Origin: Tribonema minus
Taxonomy: Eukaryota; Sar; Xanthophyceae; Tribonematales; Tribonemataceae
Assembly: GCA_017506865.1 (NCBI GenBank)
Contig: JAFCMP010000434.1
Span: 124,001 to 188,000 of the forward strand
Length of the DNA stretch: 64,000 nucleotides
Direction of reading: 5' to 3'
Positions 22,101 through 33,118 of this stretch are shown piece by piece. The stretch's first letter is position 1, and every line of letters begins with the position of its first letter. Below the pieces are notes generated by a model. That model did no database searches. It was not told the origin of the DNA and saw nothing but the letters and a program-made list of their open reading frames with translations. The position numbers were made by a program, and so were the translations under genes.

Positions 22101-24662
22101 TACGTATGGACTTGTATTTATAAAGGCCCAAGGGAGGCCGGGTTGCCTATGCAATCGAAAAGCTGGCGTCAACGCAGCAGCCTAGTCTGCGCTGTGCCCT
22201 AGGAGTTTGGATACCGGCGCCGCAACACAGCCCAGCATTCGCGCTCCATGTGTGTATGCCATGACGCGCTCCGCCAACTCCCGCGCCAGCGATATGCTCA
22301 GCTCAATGTGGATCTGACGCTTAGCTAACCCGGCCTTGCGTAACACATGTGCCTTCCCCCCCCCTGAGCACAGTGCTGAGTGCATTGCCAACTCCTTAAC
22401 AAAAAGGCTTGTCTGCTTGCCCAGCCGTCCGTACGACTCCTGCACGAATGGCACAAAAGCCCAAGATGACGTCAAGGTGCCGGTGTGGTGCTTGACCTTC
22501 GCGTCCTCCCCCACCCCAGCAGCATAGCCGTCCGTGTTCGAGGCATTTGTTTTGCCTGTCAGGTAAGAGCTCGCTGTGGGCGCACGCACACTTGTGTCTA
22601 GCACTATTCCCTTGTTACGGTATGCACTGCTAAAGTGCAGACACCCTGGGTCAATGACTGTGTCCGCCCGATACCCCGGTACCTTGAAGACGCTAGCGTC
22701 CTCATTGCGGACAATAGAGACATGGTGCTGTCTCAAGATGCGCTGTAGGCACCGCTTTTGGGCAGTGTGTGTCGCGTTGTGCCCCCGTATGTGCTGGCTG
22801 GGGCAGCTGATCGCATGCGTGGAGGTGGGGCTCACGTCACTGCACCGCCATGGGCACACCTCGCCCTGTATGCCCCTACCGTCTATAAAGATCGCAACCA
22901 AAATCATCGTGGCTGCTGTCATACTGGACATGGGCGCCGCACCCGGGCGGTCATTGGCAGCGGGTGGCACGCTCATCCACGCCATTGCCCCGGACGCACG
23001 CTGGCTGCGCAGCTGCGCCAGGACCCGCGCGCTAGCCTGTTGGCGGCGGCGGCTGGTGTCACGCGAGTCACCAATAAGTGTAGCCTGCGTCGGTTTGCCC
23101 ACGGCACCAGCCGAGGCAGCCTCTAGGTCCTCCACCAGGCAGTCCTCGTATTGACGTCGAAGAACATTTGAAAGGCCGGCTTGTAGTCCGTGCGTGAAGT
23201 GACCGCGCCGGCGGCGGGGCACTACCTTCCTGCAGATCTCGTCAGCATAGACCTCCCAGTCGTCGTCGTCGTCCTCCTGCCCGCCGCTGCAGCTGCTTTC
23301 TTCCGCGCTAGTTTGTGTTTTAGCGGGCGTGGAAGAGGCAGCCGCGGCAGCGGCTTGAGGGCCAGATATGGTCGCCGCCGCAGCGGCCGCCTCGGCGCCA
23401 GGCACAATGCCGTGGGTGTGTGGGGCTGGCTCAGTGGTCCCCGCCTCCGTGACGGCAGTTGCGGCGTAGATCGCTTGCACCGCAGTGGGGAGCGTCGACG
23501 CTGCGGCCGTCGTATCTGCTGCCCACCGTAGCAACGATGCTGGGAGCTGCTCGGCCACAGCTGTGCGTGATTTTTCGCCGCCATCAGCTGTCAGCGCTCG
23601 CGTAGAGCGTCGCACGGCCTCGATGATTGGCGGCAGTCCCTGGTCCTCGCGAATTGCGCATGAGTGCTGCGCGAACCAGGTGACTGCGCCGTGTTCGTCA
23701 GTGCCGAGCCTCAGGGCCCCTGCTGCCACAGTGGCATGAATTATTGCAGGCCGCAGTGTTGTGCATGCCTGGGCCGTGTATGCGGCTGGTGCCAGTAGCC
23801 CCAAAAGCGGCATGCCCAGACCGCCTCGTCGCTCCGGCAACCGTGACGCCTGCAGTGGCACTGCGATGTCCGTGAGTTCTGGCGGGCTCAAGCGCGGCAA
23901 TACCAGCACGCTGCCACTGCTGGCTACCTCATTGTCACCAGCAGTGCAGGCGGCCAGCAGGTGTGACTTCATGACTGCCGCGGTAGCGCAGCCGTGCAGG
24001 TGCAGCATGCGTTCAAGCGTCCATGCACAGAACCCGTCAAATGCGTGCAGCCATGTCTCACTCAAAGCCGTGTCAACGACCCGAGCTAAGAAGCCCATGC
24101 GCTTCGTCAGTGACCTGCGCAGAATGAACTGTGCTGCCTGTAGGTGATGCCGCGCCATTCCAGCTAGCTGCCACGACAATCGCCATGTCCCTGCGTCAAC
24201 AAGATGCTTGCTCATGGCAGCATGCACATAGGCTGGGTGCCCTACCGGTACCCCGACCGACGTAAAGCCCTGGCTGGATTCTGGCATGGTGGCGTCCACA
24301 AACGGTATGTCAAGGGCGCGCAGGCGTGCTCTGGCCGCTTCATCAAACACTGTGCCGCGCATGGCGATGGCCAGCGACTTGTCTGGTCGAACGCATAGGC
24401 CCCCTGCCGCAAGCCGACGGATCACCTCTGCCACCCCAGCGGCCGCTGCATCGTCGAAGTAGGCAGCTTGCAGCACGTTGAGGTCATCCAGGAAAGCGCA
24501 GTGCGGGGCTGGCGGTTCCGCTGTGCTGTGGCCGTAGGCCGGCATACTACCTGGCGTCGCATTCACTCCATCAGGGTAGAAGAGTAGGAAGGCCGCTGCC
24601 ACTGCAAAGTACAGCGGCCCTAGAGGGTCCCCTTGCTGGCACCCTAGGTGGGAGCAGATAAT
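22101..24662 (-). mobile_element. 5'-truncated non-LTR retrotransposon (LINE), copy 2
   Basis: The same family as copy 1, in opposite orientation, with the two 3' ends facing each other about 400 bp apart. The 3' end (TACGTATGGACTTG at 22101, read inverted) matches copy 1. Imperfect flanking repeats, GATAATGTAGACAT near 22086 and GATAATGCGACAT near 24657, look like a target duplication. It is truncated just upstream of reverse transcriptase motif B. Confidence 0.82.
22182..24662 (-). CDS. LINE polyprotein, partial reverse transcriptase plus CCHC finger and restriction-like endonuclease
   Basis: An uninterrupted frame of about 825 codons inside the element; the open frame runs on to 24971 but that part is host repeat read through. 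Visible in order: reverse transcriptase motif B (GCQQGDPLGPLYF), the catalytic pair in FLDDLNVL, GGLCVRPDKSLAI, and VGVPVG (motif E). After these come a thumb-like region, an Ala-rich and acidic linker, a CCHC finger CPWRC-x8-H-x3-C followed by more His and Cys, and an endonuclease-like segment with DPGC, VLDTSV, AKVKHH and FVPFVQESYG. The C-X3-C-X8-H-X3-C finger and a PD-(D/E)XK-like end resemble the R2 type of site-specific LINE, although this copy is not in rDNA. RT motifs 0-A are missing, so it cannot be active alone. The endonuclease assignment rests on pattern only. Confidence 0.8.
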   Translation of the reverse strand: MICSHLGCQQGDPLGPLYFAVAAAFLLFYPDGVNATPGSMPAYGHSTAEPPAPHCAFLDDLNVLQAAYFDDAAAAGVAEVIRRLAAGGLCVRPDKSLAIAMRGTVFDEAARARLRALDIPFVDATMPESSQGFTSVGVPVGHPAYVHAAMSKHLVDAGTWRLSWQLAGMARHHLQAAQFILRRSLTKRMGFLARVVDTALSETWLHAFDGFCAWTLERMLHLHGCATAAVMKSHLLAACTAGDNEVASSGSVLVLPRLSPPELTDIAVPLQASRLPERRGGLGMPLLGLLAPAAYTAQACTTLRPAIIHATVAAGALRLGTDEHGAVTWFAQHSCAIREDQGLPPIIEAVRRSTRALTADGGEKSRTAVAEQLPASLLRWAADTTAAASTLPTAVQAIYAATAVTEAGTTEPAPHTHGIVPGAEAAAAAATISGPQAAAAAASSTPAKTQTSAEESSCSGGQEDDDDDWEVYADEICRKVVPRRRRGHFTHGLQAGLSNVLRRQYEDCLVEDLEAASAGAVGKPTQATLIGDSRDTSRRRQQASARVLAQLRSQRASGAMAWMSVPPAANDRPGAAPMSSMTAATMILVAIFIDGRGIQGEVCPWRCSDVSPTSTHAISCPSQHIRGHNATHTAQKRCLQRILRQHHVSIVRNEDASVFKVPGYRADTVIDPGCLHFSSAYRNKGIVLDTSVRAPTASSYLTGKTNASNTDGYAAGVGEDAKVKHHTGTLTSSWAFVPFVQESYGRLGKQTSLFVKELAMHSALCSGGGKAHVLRKAGLAKRQIHIELSISLARELAERVMAYTHGARMLGCVAAPVSKLLGHSAD

Positions 24663-26435
24663 GCGACATGTACTTGTATTGTCGCCAGCAAAGCACCTAT
24701 TGTGTGTGTAGCTGAACAGGTGAGAGCTAGCTGGTCTGTGTTTACCCGACTGACCATGTCGACACGCGCCTTTGGTGTTTACAATCGGAGCTGGAAACGT
24801 CCATGTCCACCAGTACAGACTTCGCAAACCATATGATGCTTTTATCAAAAGAAACGTAAGTGCGTGGAAGATTGAAAATCCAAGAAAATGTCCACCAGTA
24901 CAGACAGACTTTGCAAACCATATGATGATTTTATCAAAGAAGCGTAACTGCATGAAAGAATAGAAATTCAAGAAAACTTACCTTTGTGATTCCGGAAGTG
25001 TTGCAGCTGCCAGAACGGAAGTGCCAGTGAGGGGTGTCGGCGCAGTCCCGCTGAAGTTGCAGCTGGCGCACCCTGAGGCAGAGAGAAAAAAAGAATATGT
25101 CAGCACACAACAAATTTTCAACACCACAAAGCCCCATTGTATGTCAAAGTATGGCAACAGCATGGGCTAGCTAGCGCGGCACGTGTGCTATGTCAAGCAC
25201 ATACTTCAAAATCATTAGAGACACGGTGTCGTGCAAGAATGTGCAGGCAGTTAAAAGACTGCGTGGCTAAGGGTAGCAGATGACGCGACTGTGTCTTCGT
25301 TCAAAAGTCATGGCAGATTACTGGCACCTGCGCTGCTATCCAACTGGAAGACAATCGGAACATGCATGCTGACATTCGCATTGGTGTGCGCACTTACCGT
25401 AGTTTCTCGTTGCAGCAGTGCTCTACGGAGGCGAGCGACAGCGCTCACCCCTCCCGGTGTGCTCAGCACTGTCCACTATCACGCCCCATACAGAGCTCTT
25501 GAAAGACATCCCAGTGAAGACCAGTACGCACAGCGTGCGGCGGCAGCAGCATGATGATTGCAATGCCAGTACAGCATCTTGCCAGTCCTGTGCATCATGT
25601 GCATGTCACAATGTGTGGCCGGCCCATTCAAAACCATGCGTCAGCGACAATGGCAGCTCAGATGACCAGAGAAGCCCATGGAGGGCGGAAGGTCAGGCAC
25701 ACAAGTTCAAGTGCAACTTCAACAGGCCGGCTGCATGAGCTTTGCGACGTGAAGTGCTGGTGAATGTCCACAGGTAGTGATGGCGTGCTGTCATTCCTGG
25801 CAGTGCAGGTACCCAATATTTTGGCCAGTGTGAGCAGTTGCAAGAGAGCCACTTGGGTACCTCAGTGTGACCAATAGCCATGCCCCGTGCCAGTCAGTCA
25901 ATTCCTGGACCATGCTTAGCGCCAAGACATCCCATCAAGTTGAAACTTCAACAGTCAAGTGAGGCCAAGCCCATCCCGTACCATTGTCTGGCCAAAGTTT
26001 TGCTCACTTGTCACTGAGATGGCTGTGTCGTTGAAACACCAAATTGCACACTTGCCATATGCCCAAAACGGTGGTGCCATGCTCGCAGCGGTGGTGGCTC
26101 CTGGACATTATCAATCTTTGAGCACTTTTCAAATCCACTGCAACAGTACACTTCATGCTGGCATTGCACGTACAGGCGTTGGTCGCAGCCAATCACAGTT
26201 ATATTGTGGTCACCAATCAGCACCAGATGGTCACATTGCCTTCCATGTATGTAGCACTAGCAGCCCTAAATCAGCAGTCAGCGCACTGTTATTGCTCCAC
26301 CTTGAGCACACGTGGCATTGGCACAGGCACCTCGCTGCAGAGCCTATACCTTTGCCATTGTCATACTTCACTCCGCGTCTACATTATGTCCGCTACAGCA
26401 CAACTTCAATTTTGGTTAGTGCTTGTGAGTTGCTG

Positions 26436-28690
26436 AACCCCAACTCAACCCTGCCCCTAAACCCAACCCTAACCCTAAGTTAACTCTAACCCTAAGCAAA
26501 CCTAAGAGATCGTCAACCCTATGTTAACCCAATCCTTCATAAAACCCCTACTTGTAATGCACACTAACCCCAAGAGGCTGATGCAGAGGGTAAGCCAATA
26601 CGGCACAAATTTGCACAGTGCTACCAACCTGAAGTTGATTACAGCGAGTGCGTGGGACAAAGTAAATTCAAGTAAGACGTAGCAATACAACTGGGGTGCA
26701 CTCACCTGGACCTGCAGTGGGGACAAATTGTGCAGTAACTTAACTTCACAGTGTAGTGGACAGCGTAAAAGGTGACGGCTATACTAGCTGGTATGCACTT
26801 GCCTGACTAGATAGGATGGGCCACTTCACATCACCCACCAAAGTTTTGTCTGCACCTTCACAGGTGAGGTCTGGCTGATATGCACTTACCTGACCATCGG
26901 GACGCCAACACTGCTTTAGGATGACATGCCTCACCTTCAGAAGTATTGAAGTATTGTGTACAGCTGACATGCGCTCACCTGAACCTGTTCGCCGCTTGTT
27001 GCACTTCAAATGCCAACTGAAGGTTCAGCGCGTTTGTCTCATCAGGCTAGGGCCAGCTGGTTTGCACGTACCTGACCAATTAGACATGCACTCTGCAGAT
27101 CGCCAGCAAAGAGCCTATTGTGCATACCTGAACTGGTAAGCATTAGCTGGTATGCGCTTACCTGACCCTGTCGACACGCACCTTTGGTATTTACAATCCG
27201 AGCTGGAAACTTCTATTGCCACAGTACAGACTTTGCAGGCAAACCATATGATGTAAGTCACTGAAAGAAAGTACTTCGAAGTAATTCAAGAAAACTTACC
27301 TCAGCGATTCTGGAAGTGCCGCAGCTGCCATGACAAAAGTGCCAGCGATGGGGTGCCAGCGCAGTGCCGTTGAAGTTTCAGCTGGCGCACGCCCTGAGGA
27401 GAGCAAAAAACAAGAGAATGTCAGCAACCAACAGAACACCAGACAGTCTTATTGTATTTCGAAGTATGACAACAGCATGAGCTAGCTCGGCACATGTGCT
27501 ATGTAGGGCACATACAAACAAATTTCCAGAGATATGGTGTTGTGCAAAAGCATGTGCAGGAGGTTTCTGATGGCGTGGCTGAGAGCAACAGATCACATGA
27601 CGAAGTCTTAAGAGTAATGGCAGATTACTGGCACCTGCGCTGCAATCCAACTGGAACAAAAGCAGAATACGCGTGCTGACATTCAAGTTGGTGTGTGCAC
27701 TTACCGGGGTTCCTCCTTGCAGCAGTGCTCGACGGAGGCGAGCGACAGTGCTCACCCCCCCGGTGTGATGATCATGTGTAGAGCACAGGCCACTGTCGCG
27801 CTCAACATATAGAGCGCTTGACAGGGATCCCAATGCAGACCAGTACGCACAGCGTGCGGCGGCAGCAGCAGCATTTCAATGCCAGTACAGCGTCCCACCA
27901 GTCCTGTGCATCATGTGCACGTCACAGCGCAATCATTGGCATGGCCCATTCAAACCCATGCATCAGCGGCGATGGCAACCCGACCACAAGAGAAGTCCAT
28001 GAACACCGAGGTCGGACATACACAAATTCAAGTGTAACTTCAACAGGCCAGCTGTTGAGCTGCGCCTGGTGACAGTCCACAAGGAGTGAGCCAGTGTTCA
28101 GATCCAATTTCTGCAGGTATTTGCCAACATGGGCCCGTTGCAGAAGAGCTATTAGGGTACTTCAACTCTACCAATATCCATGTCCCCATGCCAGTGAGTC
28201 AACTCCATACCAGAGGGTTGTGATCAGTGCCAAGATGCCCACCTTAGCACTGACGAGACGCCAGGCTCATTTCGTGACGTTGTCGTGTCAGTGGTTGCTC
28301 GCATGTCGCTGAGATGGCTGCACCGTACGAACTCTGCCCAATGCCCAAAGCGATGATGCAATGCTTGCAGCGGTGATGGCTCCTGGGTCACAGGTTACAA
28401 TGTTTGAGCTCTGTCATATCCACCGCAACAGTTAACTTCATGCTGGCGTTGCACGCACTGGCAGTAGTCGCAGCCAGCCACTGTCATCATGTTGCCACCA
28501 CCAACCAGATGATCACAAGGCCGTCCACGTAGCACTGAACTTCAGCAGCCTACATCAGCAGTCAATGCGCCATTGATGCTCCACCTTGATTGCCACTGGT
28601 GTCTGCACAAGCACCTCGTTGCAGTGCCTGCGCCACCTTTCCGTTGTCGTACTCCAGCGCAACTTCCATTCTGAGTAGTGCCAGTGGCGT
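26436..28690. repeat. Array unit 6
   Basis: The last unit before the satellite. The exon-like block is at 27300-27393 (minus), and a decayed Cys-rich frame is near 28430-28560 (reading VAGCDYCQCVQ). Its terminal GACCCTAAGTCA tract runs directly into the first satellite copy. Confidence 0.6.
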
Positions 28691-30355
28691 GCTCAACCTT
28701 AACCCAACCCTACACCTAACCCCAGTCCTTAACCTAAATTAACCCCAGCCCTTGGCGAACTTAAGTGAACATTGACCCTAAGTCATTGACCCTAAGTCAG
28801 TACTGTTGACTTCAATTCTCTGCAACAAGGCATCTACGTGTGGTGCTGCGCTAATCGCCGGCTGCTCCCCCTCGCGCAAAAGGCAGCGGCAGGGTCACGC
28901 CATCACCTCTAGTCAGTACTGCAACAGTTGACTTCAACTTCTCTGCAACAAGGCATCTCTGTGTGGTGCTGCGCTAATCGCCGGCTGCTCCCCCTCGCGC
29001 AAAAGACAGCGGCAGGGTCACGCCATCACCTCTAGTCAGCACTGTTGACTTCAACTTCTCTGCAACAAGGCATCTATGTGTGGTGCTGCGCTAATCGCCG
29101 GCTGCTCCCCCTCGCGCAAAAGGCAGCGGCAGGGTCACGCCATCACCTCTAATCAGTACTGCAACAGTTGACTTCAACTTCTCTGCAACAAGGCATCTAT
29201 GTGTGGTGCTGCGCTAATCGCCGGCTGCTCCCCCTCGCGCAAAAGGCAGCGGCAGGGTCACGCCATCACCTCTAATCAGTACTGTTGACTTCAACTTCTC
29301 TGCAACAAGGCATCTATGTGTGGTGCTGCGCTAATCGCCGGCTGCTCCCCCTCGCGCCAAAGGCAGCGGCAGGGTCACGCCATCACCTCTAATCAGTACT
29401 GTTGACTTCAACTTCTCTGCAACAAGGCATCTATGTGTGGTGCTGCGCTAATCGCCGGCTGCTCCCCCTCGCGCAAAAGGCAGCGGCAGGGTCACGCCAT
29501 CACCTCTAATCAGTACTGTTGACTTCAACTTCTCTGCAACAAGGCATCTATGTGTGGTGCTGCGCTAATCGCCGGCTGCTCCCCCTCGCGCAAAAGGCAG
29601 CGGCAGGGTCACGCCATCACCTCTAATCAGTACTGTTGACTTCAACTTCTCTGCAACAAGGCATCTATGTGTGGTGCTGCGCTAATCGCCGGCTGCTCCC
29701 CCTCGCGCAAAAGGCAGCGGCAGGGTCACGCCATCACCTCTAGTCAGTACTGTAACAGTTGACTTCAACTTCTCTGCAACAAGGCATCTATGTGTGGTGC
29801 TGCGCTAATCGCCGGCTGCTCCCCCTCGCGCAAAAGGCAGCGGCAGGGTCACGCCATCACCTCTAATCAGTACTGCAACAGTTGACTTCAACTTCTCTGC
29901 AACAAGGCATCTATGTGTGGTGCTGCGCTAATCGCCGGCTGCTCCCCCTCGCGCAAAAGGCAGCGGCAGGGTCACGCCATCACCTCTAATCAGTACTGTT
30001 GACTTCAACTTCTCTGCAACAAGGCATCTATGTGTGGTGCTGCGCTAATCGCCGGCTGCTCCCCCTCGCGCAAAAGGCAGCGGCAGGGTCACGCCATCAC
30101 CTCTAGTCAGTACTGTAACAGTTGACTTCAACTTCTCTGCAACAAGGCATCTATGTGTGGTGCTGCGCTAATCGCCGGCTGCTCCCCCTCGCGCAAAAGG
30201 CAGCGGCAGGGTCACGCCATCACCTCTAGTCAGTACTGCAACAGTTGACTTCAACTTCTCTGCAACAAGGCATCTATGTGTGGTGCTGCGCTAATCGCCG
30301 GCTGCTCCCCCTCGCGCAAAAGGCAGCGGCAGGGTCACGCCATCACCTCTAGTCA

Positions 30356-31380
30356 GTACTGTTGACTTCAATCTCTCGACAAGGCATCTATGTGAGGTGC
30401 TGCGCTAATCGCCGCTATGTCCCCTCGCGCAGAGGCAGCCGAAGGGACACGCCAACACCTCGAGTCAGTACTTGCGGCTTCAACATAGAATCTATGTGTG
30501 GTGCTGCGCTAATCGCCGGCTGCTGCCCCTCGCGCAACAGGCAGCGGCAGGGTCACGCCATCACCTCTAGTCAGTACTCTTGACTTCAACTTATCTGCAA
30601 CAACGCATCTATGTGTGGTGCTGCGCTAATCGCCGCTATGTCCCCTCGCGCAGAGGCAGCGGAAGGGACACGCCAACACCTCGAGTCAGTACTTGCGACT
30701 TCAACATAGAATCTATGTGTGGTGCTGCGCTAATCGCCGGCTGCTCCCCCTCGCGCAAAAGGCAGCGGCAGGGTCACGCCATCACCTCTAGTCAGTACTG
30801 CAACAGTTGACTTCAACTTCTCTGCAACAAGGCATCTATGTGTGGTGCTGCGCTAATCGCCGGCTGCTCCCCCTCGCGCAAAAGGCAGCGGCAGGGTCAC
30901 GCCATCACCTCTAATCAGTACTGTTGACTTCAACTTCTCTGCAACAAGGCATCTATGTGTGGTGCTGCGCTAATCGCCGGCTGCTCCCCCTCGCGCAAAA
31001 GGCAGCGGCAGGGTCACGCCATCACCTCTAGTCAGTACTGTTGACTTCAACTTCTCTGCAACAAGGCATCTATGTGTGGTGCTTTGCTAATCGCCGGCTG
31101 CTCCCCTGGCGCAAAAGGCAGCGGCAGGTCACGCCATCACCTCTAGTCAGTACTCTTGACTGCAATTTCTCTGCAACAAGGCATCCATGTGTGGTGCTGC
31201 GCTAATCGCCGCTATGTCCCCTCACGCAGAGGCAGCGGAAGGGACACGCCAACACCTCGAGTCAGTACTTGCGACTTCAACATAGAATCTATGTGTGGTG
31301 CTGCGCTAGTCGCCGGCTGCTTCCCCTCGCGCAAAAGGCAGCGGCCGGGTCACGCCATCACCTCTAGTCAGTACTGTTGA
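30356..31380 (+). repeat. Higher-order block, first copy
   Basis: A stretch of satellite units with the same order of variant units (CTATGTCCCC variants, the TTTGCTAATC variant, the GGCCGGGTCA variant) as 32094-33118, offset by 1,738 bp. This shows a later duplication of a block of about fourteen units. Confidence 0.75.
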
Positions 31381-32093
31381 CTTCAACTTCTCTGCAACAA
31401 GGCATCCATGTGTGGTGCTGCGCTAATCGCCGGCTGCTCCCCCTCGCGCAAAAGGCAGCGGCAGGGTCACGCCATCACCTCTAGTCAGTACTGTAACAGT
31501 TGACTTCAACTTCTCTGCAACAAGGCATCTATGTGTGGTGCTGCGCTAATCGCCGGCTGCTCCCCCTCGCGCAAAAGGCAGCGGCAGGGTCACGCCATCA
31601 CCTCTAATCAGTACTGTTGACTTCAACTTCTCTGCAACAAGGCATCTATGTGTGGTGCTGCGCTAATCGCCGGCTGCTCCCCCTCGCGCAAAAGGCAGCG
31701 GCAGGGTCACGCCATCACCTCTAATCAGTACTGTTGACTTCAACTTCTCTGCAACAAGGCATCTACGTGTGGTGCTGCGCTAATCGCCGGCTGCTCCCCC
31801 TCGCGCAAAAGGCAGCGGCAGGGTCACGCCATCACCTCTAGTCAGTACTGTAACAGTTGACTTCAACTTCTCTGCAACAAGGCATCTATGTGTGGTGCTG
31901 CGCTAATCGCCGGCTGCTCCCCCTCGCGCAAAAGGCAGCGGCAGGGTCACGCCATCACCTCTAGTCAGTACTGCAACAATTGACTTCAACTTCTCTGCAA
32001 CAAGGCATCTATGTGTGGTGCTGCGCTAATCGCCGGCTGCTCCCCCTCGCGCAAAAGGCAGTGGCAGGGTCACGCCATCACCTCTAGTCAGTA

Positions 32094-33118
32094 CTGTTGA
32101 CTTCAATTTCTCTGCAACAAGGCATCTATGTGAGGTGCTGCGCTAATCGCCGCTATGTCCCCTCGCGCAGAGGCAGCCGAAGGGACACGCCAACACCTCG
32201 AGTCAGTACTTGCGGCTTCAACATAGAATCTATGTGTGGTGCTGCGCTAATCGCCGGCTGCTCCCCCTCGCGCAACAGGCAGCGGCAGGGTCACGCCATC
32301 ACCTCTAGTCAGTACTCTTGACTTCAACTTATCTGCAACAACGCATCTATGTGTGGTGCTGCGCTAATCGCCGCTATGTCCCCTCGCGCAGAGGCAGCGG
32401 AAGGGACACGCCAACACCTCGAGTCAGTACTTGCGACTTCAACATAGAATCTATGTGTGGTGCTGCGCTAATCGCCGGCTGCTCCCCCTCGCGCAAAAGG
32501 CAGCGGCAGGGTCACGCCATCACCTCTAGTCAGTACTGCAACAGTTGACTTCAACTTCTCTGCAACAAGGCATCTATGTGTGGTGCTGCGCTAATCGCCG
32601 GCTGCTCCCCCTCGCGCAAAAGGCAGCGGCAGGGTCACGCCATCACCTCTAATCAGTACTGTTGACTTCAACTTCTCTGCAACAAGGCATCTATGTGTGG
32701 TGCTGCGCTAATCGCCGGCTGCTCCCCCTCGCGCAAAAGGCAGCGGCAGGGTCACGCCATCACCTCTAGTCAGTACTGTTGACTTCAACTTCTCTGCAAC
32801 AAGGCATCTATGTGTGGTGCTTTGCTAATCGCCGGCTGCTCCCCTGGCGCAAAAGGCAGCGGCAGGTCACGCCATCACCTCTAGTCAGTACTCTTGACTG
32901 CAATTTCTCTGCAACAAGGCATCCATGTGTGGTGCTGCGCTAATCACCGCTATGTCCCCTCGCGCAGAGGCAGCGGAAGGGACACGCCAACACCTCGAGT
33001 CAGTACTTGCGACTTCAACATAGAATCTATGTGTGGTGCTGCGCTAGTCGCCGGCTGCTTCCCCTCGCGCAAAAGGCAGCGGCCGGGTCACGCCATCACC
33101 TCTAGTCAGTACTGTTGA
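32094..33118 (+). repeat. Higher-order block, second copy
   Basis: Matches 30356-31380 unit for unit with only scattered single-base differences, for example TCACCGCTATG at 32944 against TCGCCGCTATG in the first copy. Confidence 0.75.

Larger units (their letters stand above)
19556..26435. repeat. Array unit 5, carrying two LINE insertions
   Basis: Without the two retrotransposon insertions (about 1.9 and 2.56 kb) this unit returns to about 2.4 kb. Host sequence resumes between the insertions (21711-22100) and after the second (from about 24665). Its exon-like block is at 24982-25072 (minus), and its Cys-rich frame lies at 26011-26223. Confidence 0.65.
10172..28690. repeat. Tandem array of about seven diverged 2.0-2.5-kb units
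   Basis: The same ordered blocks recur along 18.5 kb: a CCCTAA-rich tract, short opposed donor-like palindromes, an exon-like block ending in an AG-like acceptor CCTCAG (minus), a block containing CAGTGCTCTACGGAGGCGAG, one encoding (minus) WHRAWLLVT-KYPSGS, and one encoding GCDQRLCVQCQH. Unit borders set at the telomere-like tracts fall near 10500, 12960, 14920, 17280, 19555, 26435 and 28690. The first units form a more diverged subfamily, and the unit at 12961-14920 looks mixed, early-type on its left and late-type on its right. The long fifth unit is explained by two retrotransposon insertions. Whether the array is, or was, transcribed is unknown. Confidence 0.75.

Noticed and set aside
22576-23739. 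Plus-strand frames of up to 192 codons opposite the LINE copy
   Set aside because: They mirror the GC-rich LINE coding frame and appear in both LINE copies on the antisense strand only.
24663-24971. N-terminal extension of the LINE frame
   Set aside because: It lies outside the element, in array host sequence, and begins at a non-ATG codon; the frame is open there by chance.
16890-26223. Assignment of the array's Cys-rich frame to NFX1-type helicases
   Set aside because: Only a seven-residue resemblance (LVLIGDN); the NF-X1 zinc-finger spacing and further helicase motifs could not be found.
30362-33118. Six short open frames of about 75 codons in the satellite
   Set aside because: They appear only where variant units remove a stop, repeat with the satellite and have no independent support.
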